DNA of 64,000 nt, taken from the NCBI GenBank assembly GCA_003611955.1, contig RAZE01000007.1:90048-154047 (forward strand), in the 5' to 3' direction. Under the pieces are notes generated by a model. That model was not told the DNA's origin. It ran no database searches and saw only the letters and a program-made list of their open reading frames with translations. Numbering within the stretch: the stretch's first letter is position 1; each line of letters opens with the position of its first letter. This document shows, one piece after another, positions 31,775 to 40,779 of this stretch. Made by a program: the position numbers and the translations under genes. The DNA comes from a bacterium 1XD8-76 (GTDB taxonomy: Bacteria > Bacillota > Clostridia > Lachnospirales > Lachnospiraceae).

Positions 31775-33202
31775 TTAATCTCCTAATAACACACGTTTTC
31801 TTTCTATCATTTCATCGATCCTCTCGATATACTGGGCCACATCCTTGACGTTTTCCCGTCTTTCAATGCGTCCGTCGGGATACACACGCTTGCTGATCGT
31901 CCCGGCACCAAGCGCCACAATCGTCTGTTTCTCCTCCATAATTAATATATTATATATACCAAAACACCCTTCCCTGGCGTACCCCACATTCTCGAAATTC
32001 CCCGCCATATTCTTCTGTCTGTAGAGATAATAGGGCTTCATTCCCATCGCTTCTGCGCCATCTGCGGCGATCCGCATCGTCTCCTCCGTGTTGAGCAGCA
32101 TGGAGATGCCGTGTTCTTCGATCCAGTCCCGAAGACGGCTCGCCCGCTTCACGGCGAGGGAATGAACGGTCAAAGAATCCGGTGCGAGCTCCCCTATCGC
32201 CTCCATCGTCGCCGCCACATCCGCTTCCTGCTCTCCCGGCAGTCCCAGTATCATATCCATATTGATGTTGGCGAAACCCGCCCGTCTCGCCAGATGGAAG
32301 GCCTCCCGAACCTGGGCCACCGTGTGCTGTCTGCCGATCAGCCGCAGAGTCTCATCCTTCATCGTTTGGGGGTTTACGGAAATCCTCGTCACGCCATGGG
32401 CCTTCAGGACAGCCAGCTTTTCCGCCGTGATGCTGTCGGCGCGCCCCGCCTCCACGGTAAATTCCTTCAGGCCTGTCAAATCGAAGGCTTCCTTCAGCCT
32501 GCCCAGCAGCCTCTCCAGCTCCTCCGGCTCCAGCGTCGTCGGCGTCCCTCCGCCGATATAGATCGTATCGATCTTCTTATCCCGGTAAACTTCCGCCGTG
32601 AAATCGATCTCCCGCTCCAGCGCCGCCAGGTAGTCCCCCACCCGCTCTCTCCAGCTCACGATCGGAAAGGAGGTGAAGGAACAGTACAGGCAGGTCGTCG
32701 GGCAGAAGGGAATTCCAATATATAAACTATACCCGTTCTCGTAATCGATGGGCGCCAGTATCGCCCTCTCCCGCCTTGCGATATCCAGGCCCAGCAGCGC
32801 CTTCTCCTCGGACACAAAGTGCCTCTCCCGCAAAAAGCGCAGGATCTCCTGCCCGCTCTTTCCCTCCTCCAGCATGGTCATGGCGATCTTCGTCGGCCTG
32901 ATCCCGGTCAGATTGCCCCAGGGAAGCTTCCGCCCGGTCAGGTCGGAGAAATACTGATACAAAGCCGCCCCAAACTCTTCTTTTCTCTCCGACAAGACCT
33001 CCCTCTTCCCGGTCTCGCCCCTGATCTCCACGTGATCGTCTCCATAGAATATCTCCAGCCTCGGCGTCGTCTCCCGGACGGCTCTGTCCTTCACCACAGA
33101 CTCCGGTGAGAGCACCTTCACATCCTCCTCCGGATAGAATGCCTTCACCAGAGCATGGATCTCATACTCGTATTTTGCCCTGCTTATCTTTACAACGTAC
33201 AT
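31775..33202 (-). CDS. hemZ: Radical SAM coproporphyrinogen III oxidase-like protein HemZ
   Basis: 475 residues from ATG 33202 (GGGAGAAAAAA upstream). An N-terminal domain of about 150 residues special to HemZ precedes the radical SAM core with the cluster motif CPTTCLYC (Cys-x3-Cys-x2-Cys) and the SAM-binding YIGGGTPTTLEPEELERLL. Further core segments are FTVEAGRADSITAEKLAVLK and MDMILGLPGEQEADV. Relatives are named oxygen-independent coproporphyrinogen dehydrogenase, but some HemN-like proteins are heme chaperones (HemW), so true heme synthesis is uncertain; no other heme gene is nearby. It follows the MBL gene after a terminator, so it may use its own promoter. Confidence 0.9.
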   Translation of the reverse strand: MYVVKISRAKYEYEIHALVKAFYPEEDVKVLSPESVVKDRAVRETTPRLEIFYGDDHVEIRGETGKREVLSERKEEFGAALYQYFSDLTGRKLPWGNLTGIRPTKIAMTMLEEGKSGQEILRFLRERHFVSEEKALLGLDIARRERAILAPIDYENGYSLYIGIPFCPTTCLYCSFTSFPIVSWRERVGDYLAALEREIDFTAEVYRDKKIDTIYIGGGTPTTLEPEELERLLGRLKEAFDLTGLKEFTVEAGRADSITAEKLAVLKAHGVTRISVNPQTMKDETLRLIGRQHTVAQVREAFHLARRAGFANINMDMILGLPGEQEADVAATMEAIGELAPDSLTVHSLAVKRASRLRDWIEEHGISMLLNTEETMRIAADGAEAMGMKPYYLYRQKNMAGNFENVGYAREGCFGIYNILIMEEKQTIVALGAGTISKRVYPDGRIERRENVKDVAQYIERIDEMIERKRVLLGD

Positions 33203-33255
33203 ATATTTTTTTTCTCCCTGCCTCCACTGTCTCCAACTCAGCCACACTGTGCATC

Positions 33256-33279
33256 AAAAACCGCCCGGAATCCGGGCGG
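33256..33279 (-). terminator. Terminator between the MBL hydrolase gene and hemZ
   Basis: Minus-strand CCGCCCGG-ATT-CCGGGCGG (33279-33261) is a perfect 8-bp stem followed by TTTTTG, 16 bases beyond the hydrolase stop. Confidence 0.8.
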
Positions 33280-33294
33280 CGTCGTCAACACCTC

Positions 33295-33927
33295 TCACAC
33301 ACAGAACGGATTATGAATCTTCTCATACCCGACAGTGGTCGTCTCGCCGTGCCCCGGGTAGACCTTCACCTCATCCGGCAGCACAAACAGCTTTTCTTTG
33401 ATGGAGCGCACGATCTCCGAGAAAGATCCGGTCGGAAAGTCCGTCCTCCCCACCGACTCCTGAAACAACGTGTCCCCGCTGACTAAAATGCCATCCTCCT
33501 CAAAATAGTAACAGCAGCTTCCCGCCGTATGCCCCGGCGTCAGAATCACACGAAATGTCATCCCCTCTATCGTCATCTCCTGCCCGTCCGCGAAAAACTC
33601 GTTCGCCTTCACCGTGCAGGCTCTTCCCGCCATCTCCGATACATTCCTGTCGGCGTCCAGAAGCAGCGCCTCCTCCTCCCTGCAGGCATAGATCTTCGCG
33701 CCGGACAGCGCGCGCAGTTTCTGCGCCCCCCAGATATGGTCGAAATGCCCGTGTGTCAGAAGGATCGCCGCGATCTCAAACCCTTTTTTCGTCAGCGCCT
33801 CATACAGATACTCTCCCTGGTCCGCCGGATCAAAAAACAGTACCTTTTTCTCTCCCTCCCGGTACACAAAATAGCAGTTGGTCGCACAGGAACCCATTGT
33901 AATTCTTCCGATCTTCAAATTTGCCAT
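33295..33927 (-). CDS. MBL-fold metallo-hydrolase, glyoxalase II-like
   Basis: 210 residues of the metallo-beta-lactamase fold. The metal ligands are clear: HGHFDHIWG (HxHxDH), GHTAGSCCYYF, SGDTLFQESVGRTDFP (Asp) and YPGHGETT (His). Such proteins hydrolyse thioesters or sulfur-containing small molecules; the exact substrate is unknown. The ATG at 33927 overlaps the rel stop codon by one base (TAATG), so it is translationally coupled to rel, an arrangement common in Clostridia. A terminator follows the gene. Confidence 0.9.
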   Translation of the reverse strand: MANLKIGRITMGSCATNCYFVYREGEKKVLFFDPADQGEYLYEALTKKGFEIAAILLTHGHFDHIWGAQKLRALSGAKIYACREEEALLLDADRNVSEMAGRACTVKANEFFADGQEMTIEGMTFRVILTPGHTAGSCCYYFEEDGILVSGDTLFQESVGRTDFPTGSFSEIVRSIKEKLFVLPDEVKVYPGHGETTTVGYEKIHNPFCV

Positions 33928-36245
33928 TATCCCGTCGTCCTTTCCACATCCAGCACGCTCTCTATCATTCGGATCTTCTCGATGATACGATTCAATTCCT
34001 CGCGCCCGGAAATATAAAATGTCGTCACTAAAGTGGCGATACCCTGCTTGCTCACCCTCGTATTCATGGAACAGATATCGATGCCCTTCTCGGTCAGCGC
34101 CCTCGAGATATCCGCCAGCAGACCGCTTCGGTTATTTCCGTAGATCGTGATCTCCGTAAAATACTTCTGCTCCCCGGCATCCTCGCCTTCCGTCACCTGC
34201 CACTCCGCTTCGATCAGGCGCTCCCTGTCCTCCTCCTCCAGATTGATCACATTGACGCAGTCCGTGCGGTGGATGGAGATTCCCCGGCCTCTCGTGATAA
34301 AACCTATAATCTCGTCACCCGGCACAGGGGAACAGCATTTGCTGAAATGCACGGAGACATCGTGCACACCTCTGACAACGATCCCTCCCCTGCCGGTCTG
34401 CTGGCACCGCTCTCTGCCGTTCTCCTCGATGGCAGCCATCGCCTCCTCGTCAGTCATCTTCTTTTTGTGATCGCGCTCATAGAACTCCACCATCCGATTG
34501 ATGATCTGACCTTCTTTCAACCCGCCGTGCCCCACCGCCGCCAGAACGGAATCCCAATCGTGGAAACCGTACTTGCGCATGACGCCGTCCATATACTCCG
34601 ATGTCATGATATCTGCCTGACAGATCGCCTTCGCCTTACAGTAGGCCGCTATCATTTCCTTGCCTTTTTCTATGTTATCTTCTTTTAACTCGTTCTTAAA
34701 CCACTGGTTGATCTTGTTTCTCGCCTGCGTGCTCTTGACCAGTTTCAGCCAGTCGCGGCTCGGTCCCCTGGAGTTCTGGGAAGTCAGGATCTCGATCCTG
34801 TCGCCGTTCTGGATCTGATATTCTATCGTCACTAACTTTCCGTTGACCCTGGCGCCGATCATCCGGTTCCCCACCGCGCTGTGCACCGCATAGGCGAAAT
34901 CGATCGGTGTGGAACCCGACGGCAGATTCTTCACCTCGCCGTTCGGTGTAAAGCAGTAGACCTGATCCGAGAACAGATCCAGATCATTCTTGATCAGATT
35001 CATAAACTCCCTGTTGTTGGAATTATCCTGCTGCCACTCCAGAATCTGGCGCAGCCACGCCATCTTTTCCGCCTCGGACTGATCCCCGCCGGATTTTATG
35101 CCGTTGGAGACCTCCTTGTATTTCCAGTGAGCCGCAATACCGTACTCGGCCGCCTTGTGCATCTCCTCGGTCCGGATCTGCACCTCAAAAGGTTTTCCTC
35201 CGGTGCCGATCAACGTCGTGTGGAGAGACTGGTACATATTCGCCTTCGGCATGGCGATATAATCTTTAAAACGTCCCGGGATCGGCGTGTACATCTCATG
35301 AATCACGCCCAAGGCCGCATAACAGTCCTTGATGGAGTCCACAATGATCCTTATGGCAAACAGATCATAAATCTGGTCAAGCGTCTTGTTCTGGTTGACC
35401 ATCTTTCGATAGATGCTGAAAAAGTGCTTGATCCGCCCGTCTACCGTCGCCTGGATGCCGGCTTCCACGATATGCGCTTTCACTTCATCCACAATAGACT
35501 GAATATAAGCTTCCCGCACACTCTTCCTTGTATCAATCTTTTCCACCAGATCATAGTAAGCTTCCGGCTCCAGGTATTTGAGGGACAGATCGTCCAGCTC
35601 CACCTTGATCTTGCTGATGCCAAGCCTGTCGGCGATGGGCGAATAGATATCGAGCGTCTCCCGCGCGATGCGCTGCTGCTTTTCCGGCGGCATAAATTTC
35701 AGCGTCCGCATATTGTGCAGTCTGTCCGCCAGCTTGATGATAATGACCCGTATGTCTTTCGCCATCGCCAAGAACATCTTCCGCAGATTCTCCGCCTGGA
35801 TGTCCACCTTGTCCGTGGCCTTCCTCACACTGCCGTTTCCTTCCCCCTCCATCGAGAAATGCTGCAGCTTTGTCACCCCGTCCACGAGAAGCGTCACATC
35901 CGCCCCGAACATCTCCGTCAGTTCCGCCTCCGTGTACAGCGTATCCTCCACCACATCGTGCAGCAGCCCCGCCGCGATGGTCTCTTTGTCCATCTCCAGA
36001 TCTGCCAGTATGATACCCACATACAGCGGATGAATGATATAGGGCTCTCCGGACTTTCTAACCTGCCCCTGGTGCGCATTGTAGGCAAGGTTATAAGCCT
36101 TTTCAATCAGTCTGATATCATCGGAAGGATGGTATTTTCTGACACGGAAAATCAGATCCTGATACAAATCCTCAGGACCGCCGTATTCTCTGACCGGTTC
36201 CATCTTTCCATCTTCTATGACAATTTTGTTGTTTTCTTCCAGCAT
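33927..36245 (-). CDS. rel: Bifunctional (p)ppGpp synthetase/hydrolase
   Basis: 772 residues, typical long RelA/SpoT homologue. Domains in order: HD hydrolase (HPLYVGIILADLEMDKETIA, with LLHDVVEDT), synthetase (RFKDYIAMPKANMYQSLHTT, with the RxKD loop that marks bifunctional Rel), TGS (PSGSTPIDFAYAVHSAVGNR), a zinc-finger-like region (VHFSKCCSPVPGDEIIGFI) and a C-terminal ACT domain (YGNNRSGLLADISRALTEKG). The start at 36245 follows GGAGAGGATAT. It is 51 bases after apt and is coupled to the MBL hydrolase gene. It sets alarmone levels in starvation together with the small synthetase at 26.1 kb. Confidence 0.97.
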   Translation of the reverse strand: MLEENNKIVIEDGKMEPVREYGGPEDLYQDLIFRVRKYHPSDDIRLIEKAYNLAYNAHQGQVRKSGEPYIIHPLYVGIILADLEMDKETIAAGLLHDVVEDTLYTEAELTEMFGADVTLLVDGVTKLQHFSMEGEGNGSVRKATDKVDIQAENLRKMFLAMAKDIRVIIIKLADRLHNMRTLKFMPPEKQQRIARETLDIYSPIADRLGISKIKVELDDLSLKYLEPEAYYDLVEKIDTRKSVREAYIQSIVDEVKAHIVEAGIQATVDGRIKHFFSIYRKMVNQNKTLDQIYDLFAIRIIVDSIKDCYAALGVIHEMYTPIPGRFKDYIAMPKANMYQSLHTTLIGTGGKPFEVQIRTEEMHKAAEYGIAAHWKYKEVSNGIKSGGDQSEAEKMAWLRQILEWQQDNSNNREFMNLIKNDLDLFSDQVYCFTPNGEVKNLPSGSTPIDFAYAVHSAVGNRMIGARVNGKLVTIEYQIQNGDRIEILTSQNSRGPSRDWLKLVKSTQARNKINQWFKNELKEDNIEKGKEMIAAYCKAKAICQADIMTSEYMDGVMRKYGFHDWDSVLAAVGHGGLKEGQIINRMVEFYERDHKKKMTDEEAMAAIEENGRERCQQTGRGGIVVRGVHDVSVHFSKCCSPVPGDEIIGFITRGRGISIHRTDCVNVINLEEEDRERLIEAEWQVTEGEDAGEQKYFTEITIYGNNRSGLLADISRALTEKGIDICSMNTRVSKQGIATLVTTFYISGREELNRIIEKIRMIESVLDVERTTG

Positions 36246-36296
36246 ATATCCTCTCCGCTTTGCAGCCGCACTCTGAAATCAACCGGGAACATTTTT

Positions 36297-36821
36297 CTAA
36301 TTTCCCGGATAGACAATGGCGGAATCCAGCCGATAGCCCTCGATTTTCTTTCTGCCCTCCAGGCCCGCCAGTTCCATCAGTACCACGATGCCGACCACTT
36401 TGCCGCCCAATGACTCCACCAGATCGATCATCGCCTTTGTGGTACCGCCCGTCGCGATCAGATCATCCACAATCAGCACCCTCTGGCCCGGTTTGATCGA
36501 GTCTTTATGCATTTCGATCGTCGCCGTGCCGTACTCCAGCGCATAGTCGATGGACACGGTCTCACAGGGCAGTTTTCCCTTTTTGCGAATCAGCACGAAC
36601 GGTTTATGCATATTGTAGGCGATCGGCGTGCCGAAGATAAAGCCTCTCGACTCAGGACCTGCGATCACATCAACGTCCAGATCCTTCACCAGATCCTGCA
36701 TGGTATCGATAGCCAGGTGCAATCCGTCGGCATCCTGCAGTACGCTGGTCACATCTCTGAAAATAATGCCCTCCTCAGGAAAATCGGGTATGCTTCTTAC
36801 ATATTCTTCCAATTTTTTCAT
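36297..36821 (-). CDS. apt: Adenine phosphoribosyltransferase
   Basis: Salvages adenine to AMP using PRPP. The start was set at ATG 36821 behind AAAGGAGCT, giving 174 residues, the usual length; the longer open frame upstream covers the promoter. Conserved blocks are DFPEEGIIFRDVTSVLQDAD, AGPESRGFIFGTPIAY and the PRPP-binding RVLIVDDLIATGGTTKAMID. It is upstream of rel in the same direction, the common apt-rel order of Bacillota, and is transcribed divergently from csoR. Confidence 0.96.
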   Translation of the reverse strand: MKKLEEYVRSIPDFPEEGIIFRDVTSVLQDADGLHLAIDTMQDLVKDLDVDVIAGPESRGFIFGTPIAYNMHKPFVLIRKKGKLPCETVSIDYALEYGTATIEMHKDSIKPGQRVLIVDDLIATGGTTKAMIDLVESLGGKVVGIVVLMELAGLEGRKKIEGYRLDSAIVYPGN

Positions 36822-36873
36822 AGTATATTCAGCTCCTTTGCAGATGTGTGCATAAATTCGCACTATGTGTATC

Positions 36874-36902
36874 ATTATATTCTTTTTCGCCGCTTTCGTC
36901 AA
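36874..36902 (-). promoter_or_regulatory. Promoter of the apt-rel operon
   Basis: Minus-strand TTGACG (36902-36897), a 17-base spacer and TATAAT (36879-36874). It is back to back with the csoR promoter, only six bases apart. Confidence 0.7.
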
Positions 36903-36908
36903 AGAGAA

Positions 36909-36937
36909 TTGACATTTTTTCTTTTTTGCGGTACAAT
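36909..36937 (+). promoter_or_regulatory. Promoter of csoR-copA
   Basis: TTGACA (36909-36914), a 17-base spacer and TACAAT (36932-36937). The -10 box touches the CsoR-type palindrome. Confidence 0.75.
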
Positions 36938-36956
36938 ATACCCCTATAGGGTATAT
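36936..36956 (+). promoter_or_regulatory. CsoR-type copper operator
   Basis: Perfect 8-base arms ATATACCC (36936-36943) and GGGTATAT (36949-36956) around CTATA. This matches the TACCC...GGGTA form of copper-sensing CsoR operators and sits at the transcription start of csoR-copA, where binding would block transcription in low copper. Confidence 0.75.
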
Positions 36957-36977
36957 GAAGACAGGAGGAAGCATCCC

Positions 36978-37307
36978 ATGAGCCGGGAACAAGACCAGAT
37001 AAAAGACTGCTGCAGCGGTGACTGCTGTCTAAAACACAAACACCGGGAAGACAAGGAATACCGGGATCTGATCCACCGCCTGAACCGCATCGAGGGACAG
37101 GTGCGCGGCATCCGTTCCATGGTGGAAGATGAGCGCTACTGCATAGATATCATCACCCAGGTGACCGCCGTCTCCTCCGCGCTGAACGCTTTCAACAAAG
37201 CGCTGCTCTCCCAGCATATTAAGACCTGTGTTGCAGATAATATCCGTAACGGAAATGAGGAAGTGGTGGATGAACTCTGCGAGACGTTGAAAAAGCTGAT
37301 GAAATAA
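36978..37307 (+). CDS. csoR: Copper-sensing repressor of the CsoR family
   Basis: 109 residues from ATG 36978 behind AGGAGGAAG. The helical DUF156 fold is visible: LIHRLNRIEGQVRGIRSMVE, then DERYCIDIITQVTAVSSALN, then SQHIKTCVADNIRNG. The copper ligands of CsoR (Cys, His, Cys) match C in ERYCIDI, H in SQHIKTC and C in HIKTC. The N-terminus has an extra Cys-rich segment (CCSGDCCLKHKH) not typical of CsoR that may add metal-binding capacity. It represses its own operon through the palindrome overlapping the promoter and is released by Cu(I). copA follows after 24 bases. Confidence 0.9.
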   Translation: MSREQDQIKDCCSGDCCLKHKHREDKEYRDLIHRLNRIEGQVRGIRSMVEDERYCIDIITQVTAVSSALNAFNKALLSQHIKTCVADNIRNGNEEVVDELCETLKKLMK

Positions 37308-37331
37308 ACTATGGAAAGGAGTTTTTCCGTT

Positions 37332-39968
37332 ATGACAAAAAAAGAAAAATTCGCCGTCACCGGCATGACCTGTTCCGCCTGCTCGTCCCGGGTGGAAAAA
37401 TGTGTCTCCGCCCTGGAAGGCATAAATACCTGTGAAGTCAATCTGCTGACCGGCAGTATGCAGACTTCCTTTGACGAATCCCTGCTGAAAACGGAAGATA
37501 TCATCGCCGCCGTAGAAAAAGCGGGCTATGGCGCTTCCTCCCTCTCCCCCTCACCGGGCGGCGAGGCGCAGAGGCCATCCGGCGGAAATTCCCTGCAGGA
37601 AGCCATGCAGAAGGCACGAAAAGAGATGAAAGCCCGCCTGATCTGCTCCTTTCTGTTCTGGATTCCGCTGATGTATGTGTCCATGTACCATATGTTCTAC
37701 GAATGGTTTTCCCTGCCGGTGCCCGATTTTGTCATGCGCGCTTTTCACGGGCCGGAAAACACCGTGACTTTTGCCTTTACCCAGTTTCTGCTGCTTCTGC
37801 CGATCCTGTACTGCAACCGAAACTATTTTATTCACGGCTTTCAGAACCTTTTTCGCAAAAGCCCGAACATGGATTCCCTCGTGGCCGTGGGGTCGGCTGC
37901 TGCCGTGTTCTACGGTGTGTTTGCCATCTACCGTTTAAGTTACGGGCTGAGGTATCAGGATATGGAACTGGTGAACCGATACGGCATGGAGATCTATTTT
38001 GAGTCCGCCGGCACAATTCTGACCCTGATCACCCTCGGCAAATATCTGGAGAGCCGCTCCAAGGCGCAAACGGGCAAAGCCATCGAAAAACTGGTGAACC
38101 TTGCGCCGAAAACTGCCCTCCTGCTGATGCCCGACGGTTCCGAACAGGAAGTGCCCGCCGAGCAGGTGAAGGAGGGGGATATCGTTATCATCAAACCGGG
38201 CTCCTATGTCCCGGTGGACGGCGTCATCACCTCCGGTTCTTCTTCCCTGGACGAATCCGCCATCACGGGGGAAAGCATTCCGGTGGAGAAGGGAATCGAC
38301 GATACGGTGATCTCCGCCTCCCTCAACAAGAACGGCTATTTTCAGATGAAGGCGGTGAAAACCGGGGAGAACACCACCATCAACCAGATCATCCGCCTGG
38401 TGGAGGAAGCCAGCGCTTCCAAGGCGCCCATCGCCAAACTGGCGGATAAGATAGCGGGGATATTTGTTCCCGCCGTGATGTGCATCGCCCTGCTCGCCTT
38501 CTTGATCTGGATGTTCACGGGGGCAGGCTTTGAGTTCTCTCTGTCCATCGGTATCTCTGTGTTAGTCATCTCCTGTCCCTGCGCGTTGGGACTTGCCACT
38601 CCCGTGGCCATCATGGTCGGAACCGGCAAAGGGGCGGAAAACGGCATTTTGATCAAATCCGGGGAGGCGTTGGAGACCGCCCATTCCATCGACACGGTGG
38701 TTTTGGATAAGACCGGCACGATCACTCAGGGAAAACCCCAGGTCACGGATGTACTGCCGGTGGGTATCTCCGAAAGGGAACTGCTGCACACCGCCGCCAT
38801 GCTGGAAAAACAGAGTGAACATCCGCTGGCGGAAGCTGTTTTGCAGTACGCCGAAACAAGGCTTCCCGAAGAAAACACCCCCATGCAGGCAACTGATTTC
38901 GAGGCGCTCTTCGGCAGAGGAGTCCGCTGCAGCTATCAGGGAAATACCTTTTTTGCCGGAAACAGGAGACTGCTGCAGGAGGAAGGTTTTGACCTGTCTC
39001 CCATCGAGGCGGATTTTACAAGACTCTCGGAGGAGGGAAAGACCGTCCTGCTCTTCGCCGAAACGACCCCCGGCGAGCGTCGAATCCTCGGCATGATCGC
39101 CGTCGCCGATGTGGAGAAACCCTCCAGCCTGGAGGCCATCCGGCAGTTTGAAAAACTGGGCATCGATGTGGTCATGTTGACCGGCGACAACGAAAAGACT
39201 GCCGCCGCCATCGGAAAGCGACTTCATATCAGCCATGTGATCGCCCAGGTTCTGCCCCACCAGAAGGAGGAAAAGATCCGGGAACTGATGCAGCAGGGGC
39301 ACAAAGTCGCCATGATCGGGGACGGCATCAACGATGCACCGGCCCTCGCCAGAGCGGATGTGGGCATCGCCATCGGCGCCGGGACAGACGTAGCCATCGA
39401 GAGCGCGGACGCCGTGCTGATACGAAATGACCTGATGGACGCGGTCAACGCCATCCGGCTCAGCAAATCGGTGATCCGCAATATCCGGGAAAACCTGTTC
39501 TGGGCATTCTTCTACAACAGCATCGGCATCCCCCTGGCGGCAGGCCTGCTCTATCCGGCCTTCGGCCTGAAGTTAAATCCCATGTTCGGTGCCGCGGCCA
39601 TGAGCCTCAGCAGTGTCTGCGTTGTCTTCAACGCGCTCAGGCTCCGCCTCTTCAAGCCCCTGCGGGCACAATGTGACACTAACGTCACAGAACTTTCTGC
39701 CGCGACGACACAGGCAGAATCCAATTTATCGGAAAAAGGAGAAGAACAAACTATGAAAGAACTGACATTGACAATCGAAGGTATGATGTGCATGCACTGC
39801 CAGAAACACGCTGCTGACGCGTTAAACGCGATCGAGGGCGTCACCGCGGAGGTGAACCTGGAAGAAAAGAAAGCCTTCGTCAAAGCGGACAGAGACATCT
39901 CTGACGAAGTTTTCACGAAGGCTGTCGCCGACGCCGGCTATGAAGTCACCAGGATCGTCCGCGCCTGA
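37332..39968 (+). CDS. copA: Copper-exporting P1B-type ATPase with fused C-terminal CopZ-like domain
   Basis: 878 residues from ATG 37332 (GGAAAGGAG upstream). An N-terminal heavy-metal domain holds GMTCSAC (Cys14, Cys17). The ATPase core shows the transport motif Cys415-Pro-Cys417 (VISCPCALGLATP), the phosphorylated Asp459 in VLDKTGTITQGKP, SEHPLAEAV and GDGINDAPALARADVGIAIG. After the last membrane helices a linker (residues about 775-807) leads to a second heavy-metal domain with MMCMHC. That domain is a whole CopZ-type metallochaperone, normally a separate gene. An internal RBS and ATG suggest it may also be made alone. Exports Cu(I) across the membrane under CsoR control. Confidence 0.95.
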   Translation: MTKKEKFAVTGMTCSACSSRVEKCVSALEGINTCEVNLLTGSMQTSFDESLLKTEDIIAAVEKAGYGASSLSPSPGGEAQRPSGGNSLQEAMQKARKEMKARLICSFLFWIPLMYVSMYHMFYEWFSLPVPDFVMRAFHGPENTVTFAFTQFLLLLPILYCNRNYFIHGFQNLFRKSPNMDSLVAVGSAAAVFYGVFAIYRLSYGLRYQDMELVNRYGMEIYFESAGTILTLITLGKYLESRSKAQTGKAIEKLVNLAPKTALLLMPDGSEQEVPAEQVKEGDIVIIKPGSYVPVDGVITSGSSSLDESAITGESIPVEKGIDDTVISASLNKNGYFQMKAVKTGENTTINQIIRLVEEASASKAPIAKLADKIAGIFVPAVMCIALLAFLIWMFTGAGFEFSLSIGISVLVISCPCALGLATPVAIMVGTGKGAENGILIKSGEALETAHSIDTVVLDKTGTITQGKPQVTDVLPVGISERELLHTAAMLEKQSEHPLAEAVLQYAETRLPEENTPMQATDFEALFGRGVRCSYQGNTFFAGNRRLLQEEGFDLSPIEADFTRLSEEGKTVLLFAETTPGERRILGMIAVADVEKPSSLEAIRQFEKLGIDVVMLTGDNEKTAAAIGKRLHISHVIAQVLPHQKEEKIRELMQQGHKVAMIGDGINDAPALARADVGIAIGAGTDVAIESADAVLIRNDLMDAVNAIRLSKSVIRNIRENLFWAFFYNSIGIPLAAGLLYPAFGLKLNPMFGAAAMSLSSVCVVFNALRLRLFKPLRAQCDTNVTELSAATTQAESNLSEKGEEQTMKELTLTIEGMMCMHCQKHAADALNAIEGVTAEVNLEEKKAFVKADRDISDEVFTKAVADAGYEVTRIVRA
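39753..39968 (+). CDS. copZ: Possible internal translation product: CopZ-like copper chaperone
   Basis: Inside copA, in the same frame, AAAGGAGAAG is followed eight bases later by ATG 39753, from which a 71-residue heavy-metal-binding protein would be made: MKELTLTIEGMMCMHCQKHA with the copper site MxCxxC, then the usual ferredoxin-like fold to the shared stop. It is identical to the C-terminal domain of the CopA fusion. Both products from one gene would resemble, in outcome, E. coli copA, where frameshifting makes a free chaperone. Its translation is inferred. Confidence 0.5.
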   Translation: MKELTLTIEGMMCMHCQKHAADALNAIEGVTAEVNLEEKKAFVKADRDISDEVFTKAVADAGYEVTRIVRA

Positions 39969-39998
39969 TTTCGGTCATCGCACAGATCGCTTTACCGG

Positions 39999-40030
39999 CC
40001 CGCGGGGAGACATATCTCCGCGGGTCTTTT
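39999..40030 (+). terminator. Terminator of csoR-copA
   Basis: CCCGC-GG-GGAGA pairs with TCTCC-GCGGG around a CATA loop, with a two-base bulge, followed by TCTTTT. It lies about 30 bases after the copA stop. Confidence 0.7.
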
Positions 40031-40098
40031 CGCACTTTTTTTGTCCCCACCGCATATAATAAATAGAATAATACCACCCCCAAAGGATTGGATTTCCC

Positions 40099-40773
40099 AT
40101 GAAAAAAGTTGCCATCATCGGTTCCCCCGCATTGCACAAAAACTACAGGACCGCCCTGGAAAAAGCGCCCTGCAAAGCGGTCGTCTTTCCGGACACATCC
40201 TATATAAAAAAACATCCGGAAGCCTTTGACGGACTGCTCCTGCCCGGCGGCGGCGACGTGCTCTCCTCCCTCTCCGGCTACGCGCCCTTCCTTGACGATC
40301 CTCCGCCTGAAAAAAAGGACGGTTCCGCCGCATCTGTCCCGGAGCTGCAGCTCACCCTGGAACAGCTCCATGCCCTGCATCTGTTCCACCAAATGAACAA
40401 ACCGATCTTCGGTATCTGCAAAGGAATGCAGCTGATCAACCTCTATTTCCGCGGAACGATCCGGGAAGTATCCCACCCGCATCTGCATCAGATACCGGAA
40501 AAAGATGCCTGCCATCCCGCCGACAACGAACCCGGCACCCTTCTCCATGCGCTTTTCGGCCCCCACATGCTCGTCAACAGCAATCACCATCAATGCATCC
40601 GCACCCCCGGTCAAAACCTGCAGATCATCCAGTATGCCCCGGATAAAACGCCGGAGGCGGTATCTCATCTCTCCGCCCCCGTCTTCGGAACACAATGGCA
40701 CCCCGAACGGCTGCCGATAACCGGCCGTCAGGATGCCATGCTGCTGTTTCAATATTTTGTTTCGCTGCTCTGA
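40099..40773 (+). CDS. Gamma-glutamyl-gamma-aminobutyrate hydrolase-like class I glutamine amidotransferase
   Basis: 224 residues from ATG 40099 (AAAGGATTGG upstream). The peptidase C26/PuuD-type fold is seen from the nucleophile elbow PIFGICKGMQLINLYFRG (catalytic Cys) and GTQWHPE (catalytic His and Glu). DGLLLPGGGDVLSSLSGY forms the oxyanion-side loop. PuuD hydrolyses gamma-Glu-GABA in putrescine breakdown, but no other Puu gene is near, and Clostridial relatives have varied substrates. It is convergent with the DUF4234 gene, six bases apart, without a visible terminator. Confidence 0.87.
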   Translation: MKKVAIIGSPALHKNYRTALEKAPCKAVVFPDTSYIKKHPEAFDGLLLPGGGDVLSSLSGYAPFLDDPPPEKKDGSAASVPELQLTLEQLHALHLFHQMNKPIFGICKGMQLINLYFRGTIREVSHPHLHQIPEKDACHPADNEPGTLLHALFGPHMLVNSNHHQCIRTPGQNLQIIQYAPDKTPEAVSHLSAPVFGTQWHPERLPITGRQDAMLLFQYFVSLL

Positions 40774-40779
40774 AAATTC

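Noticed and set aside
34881..36413. Plus-strand 510-codon frame opposite rel
   Set aside because: Antisense shadow of the fully conserved Rel protein; its His/Arg/Leu-rich composition is typical of reverse-strand frames.
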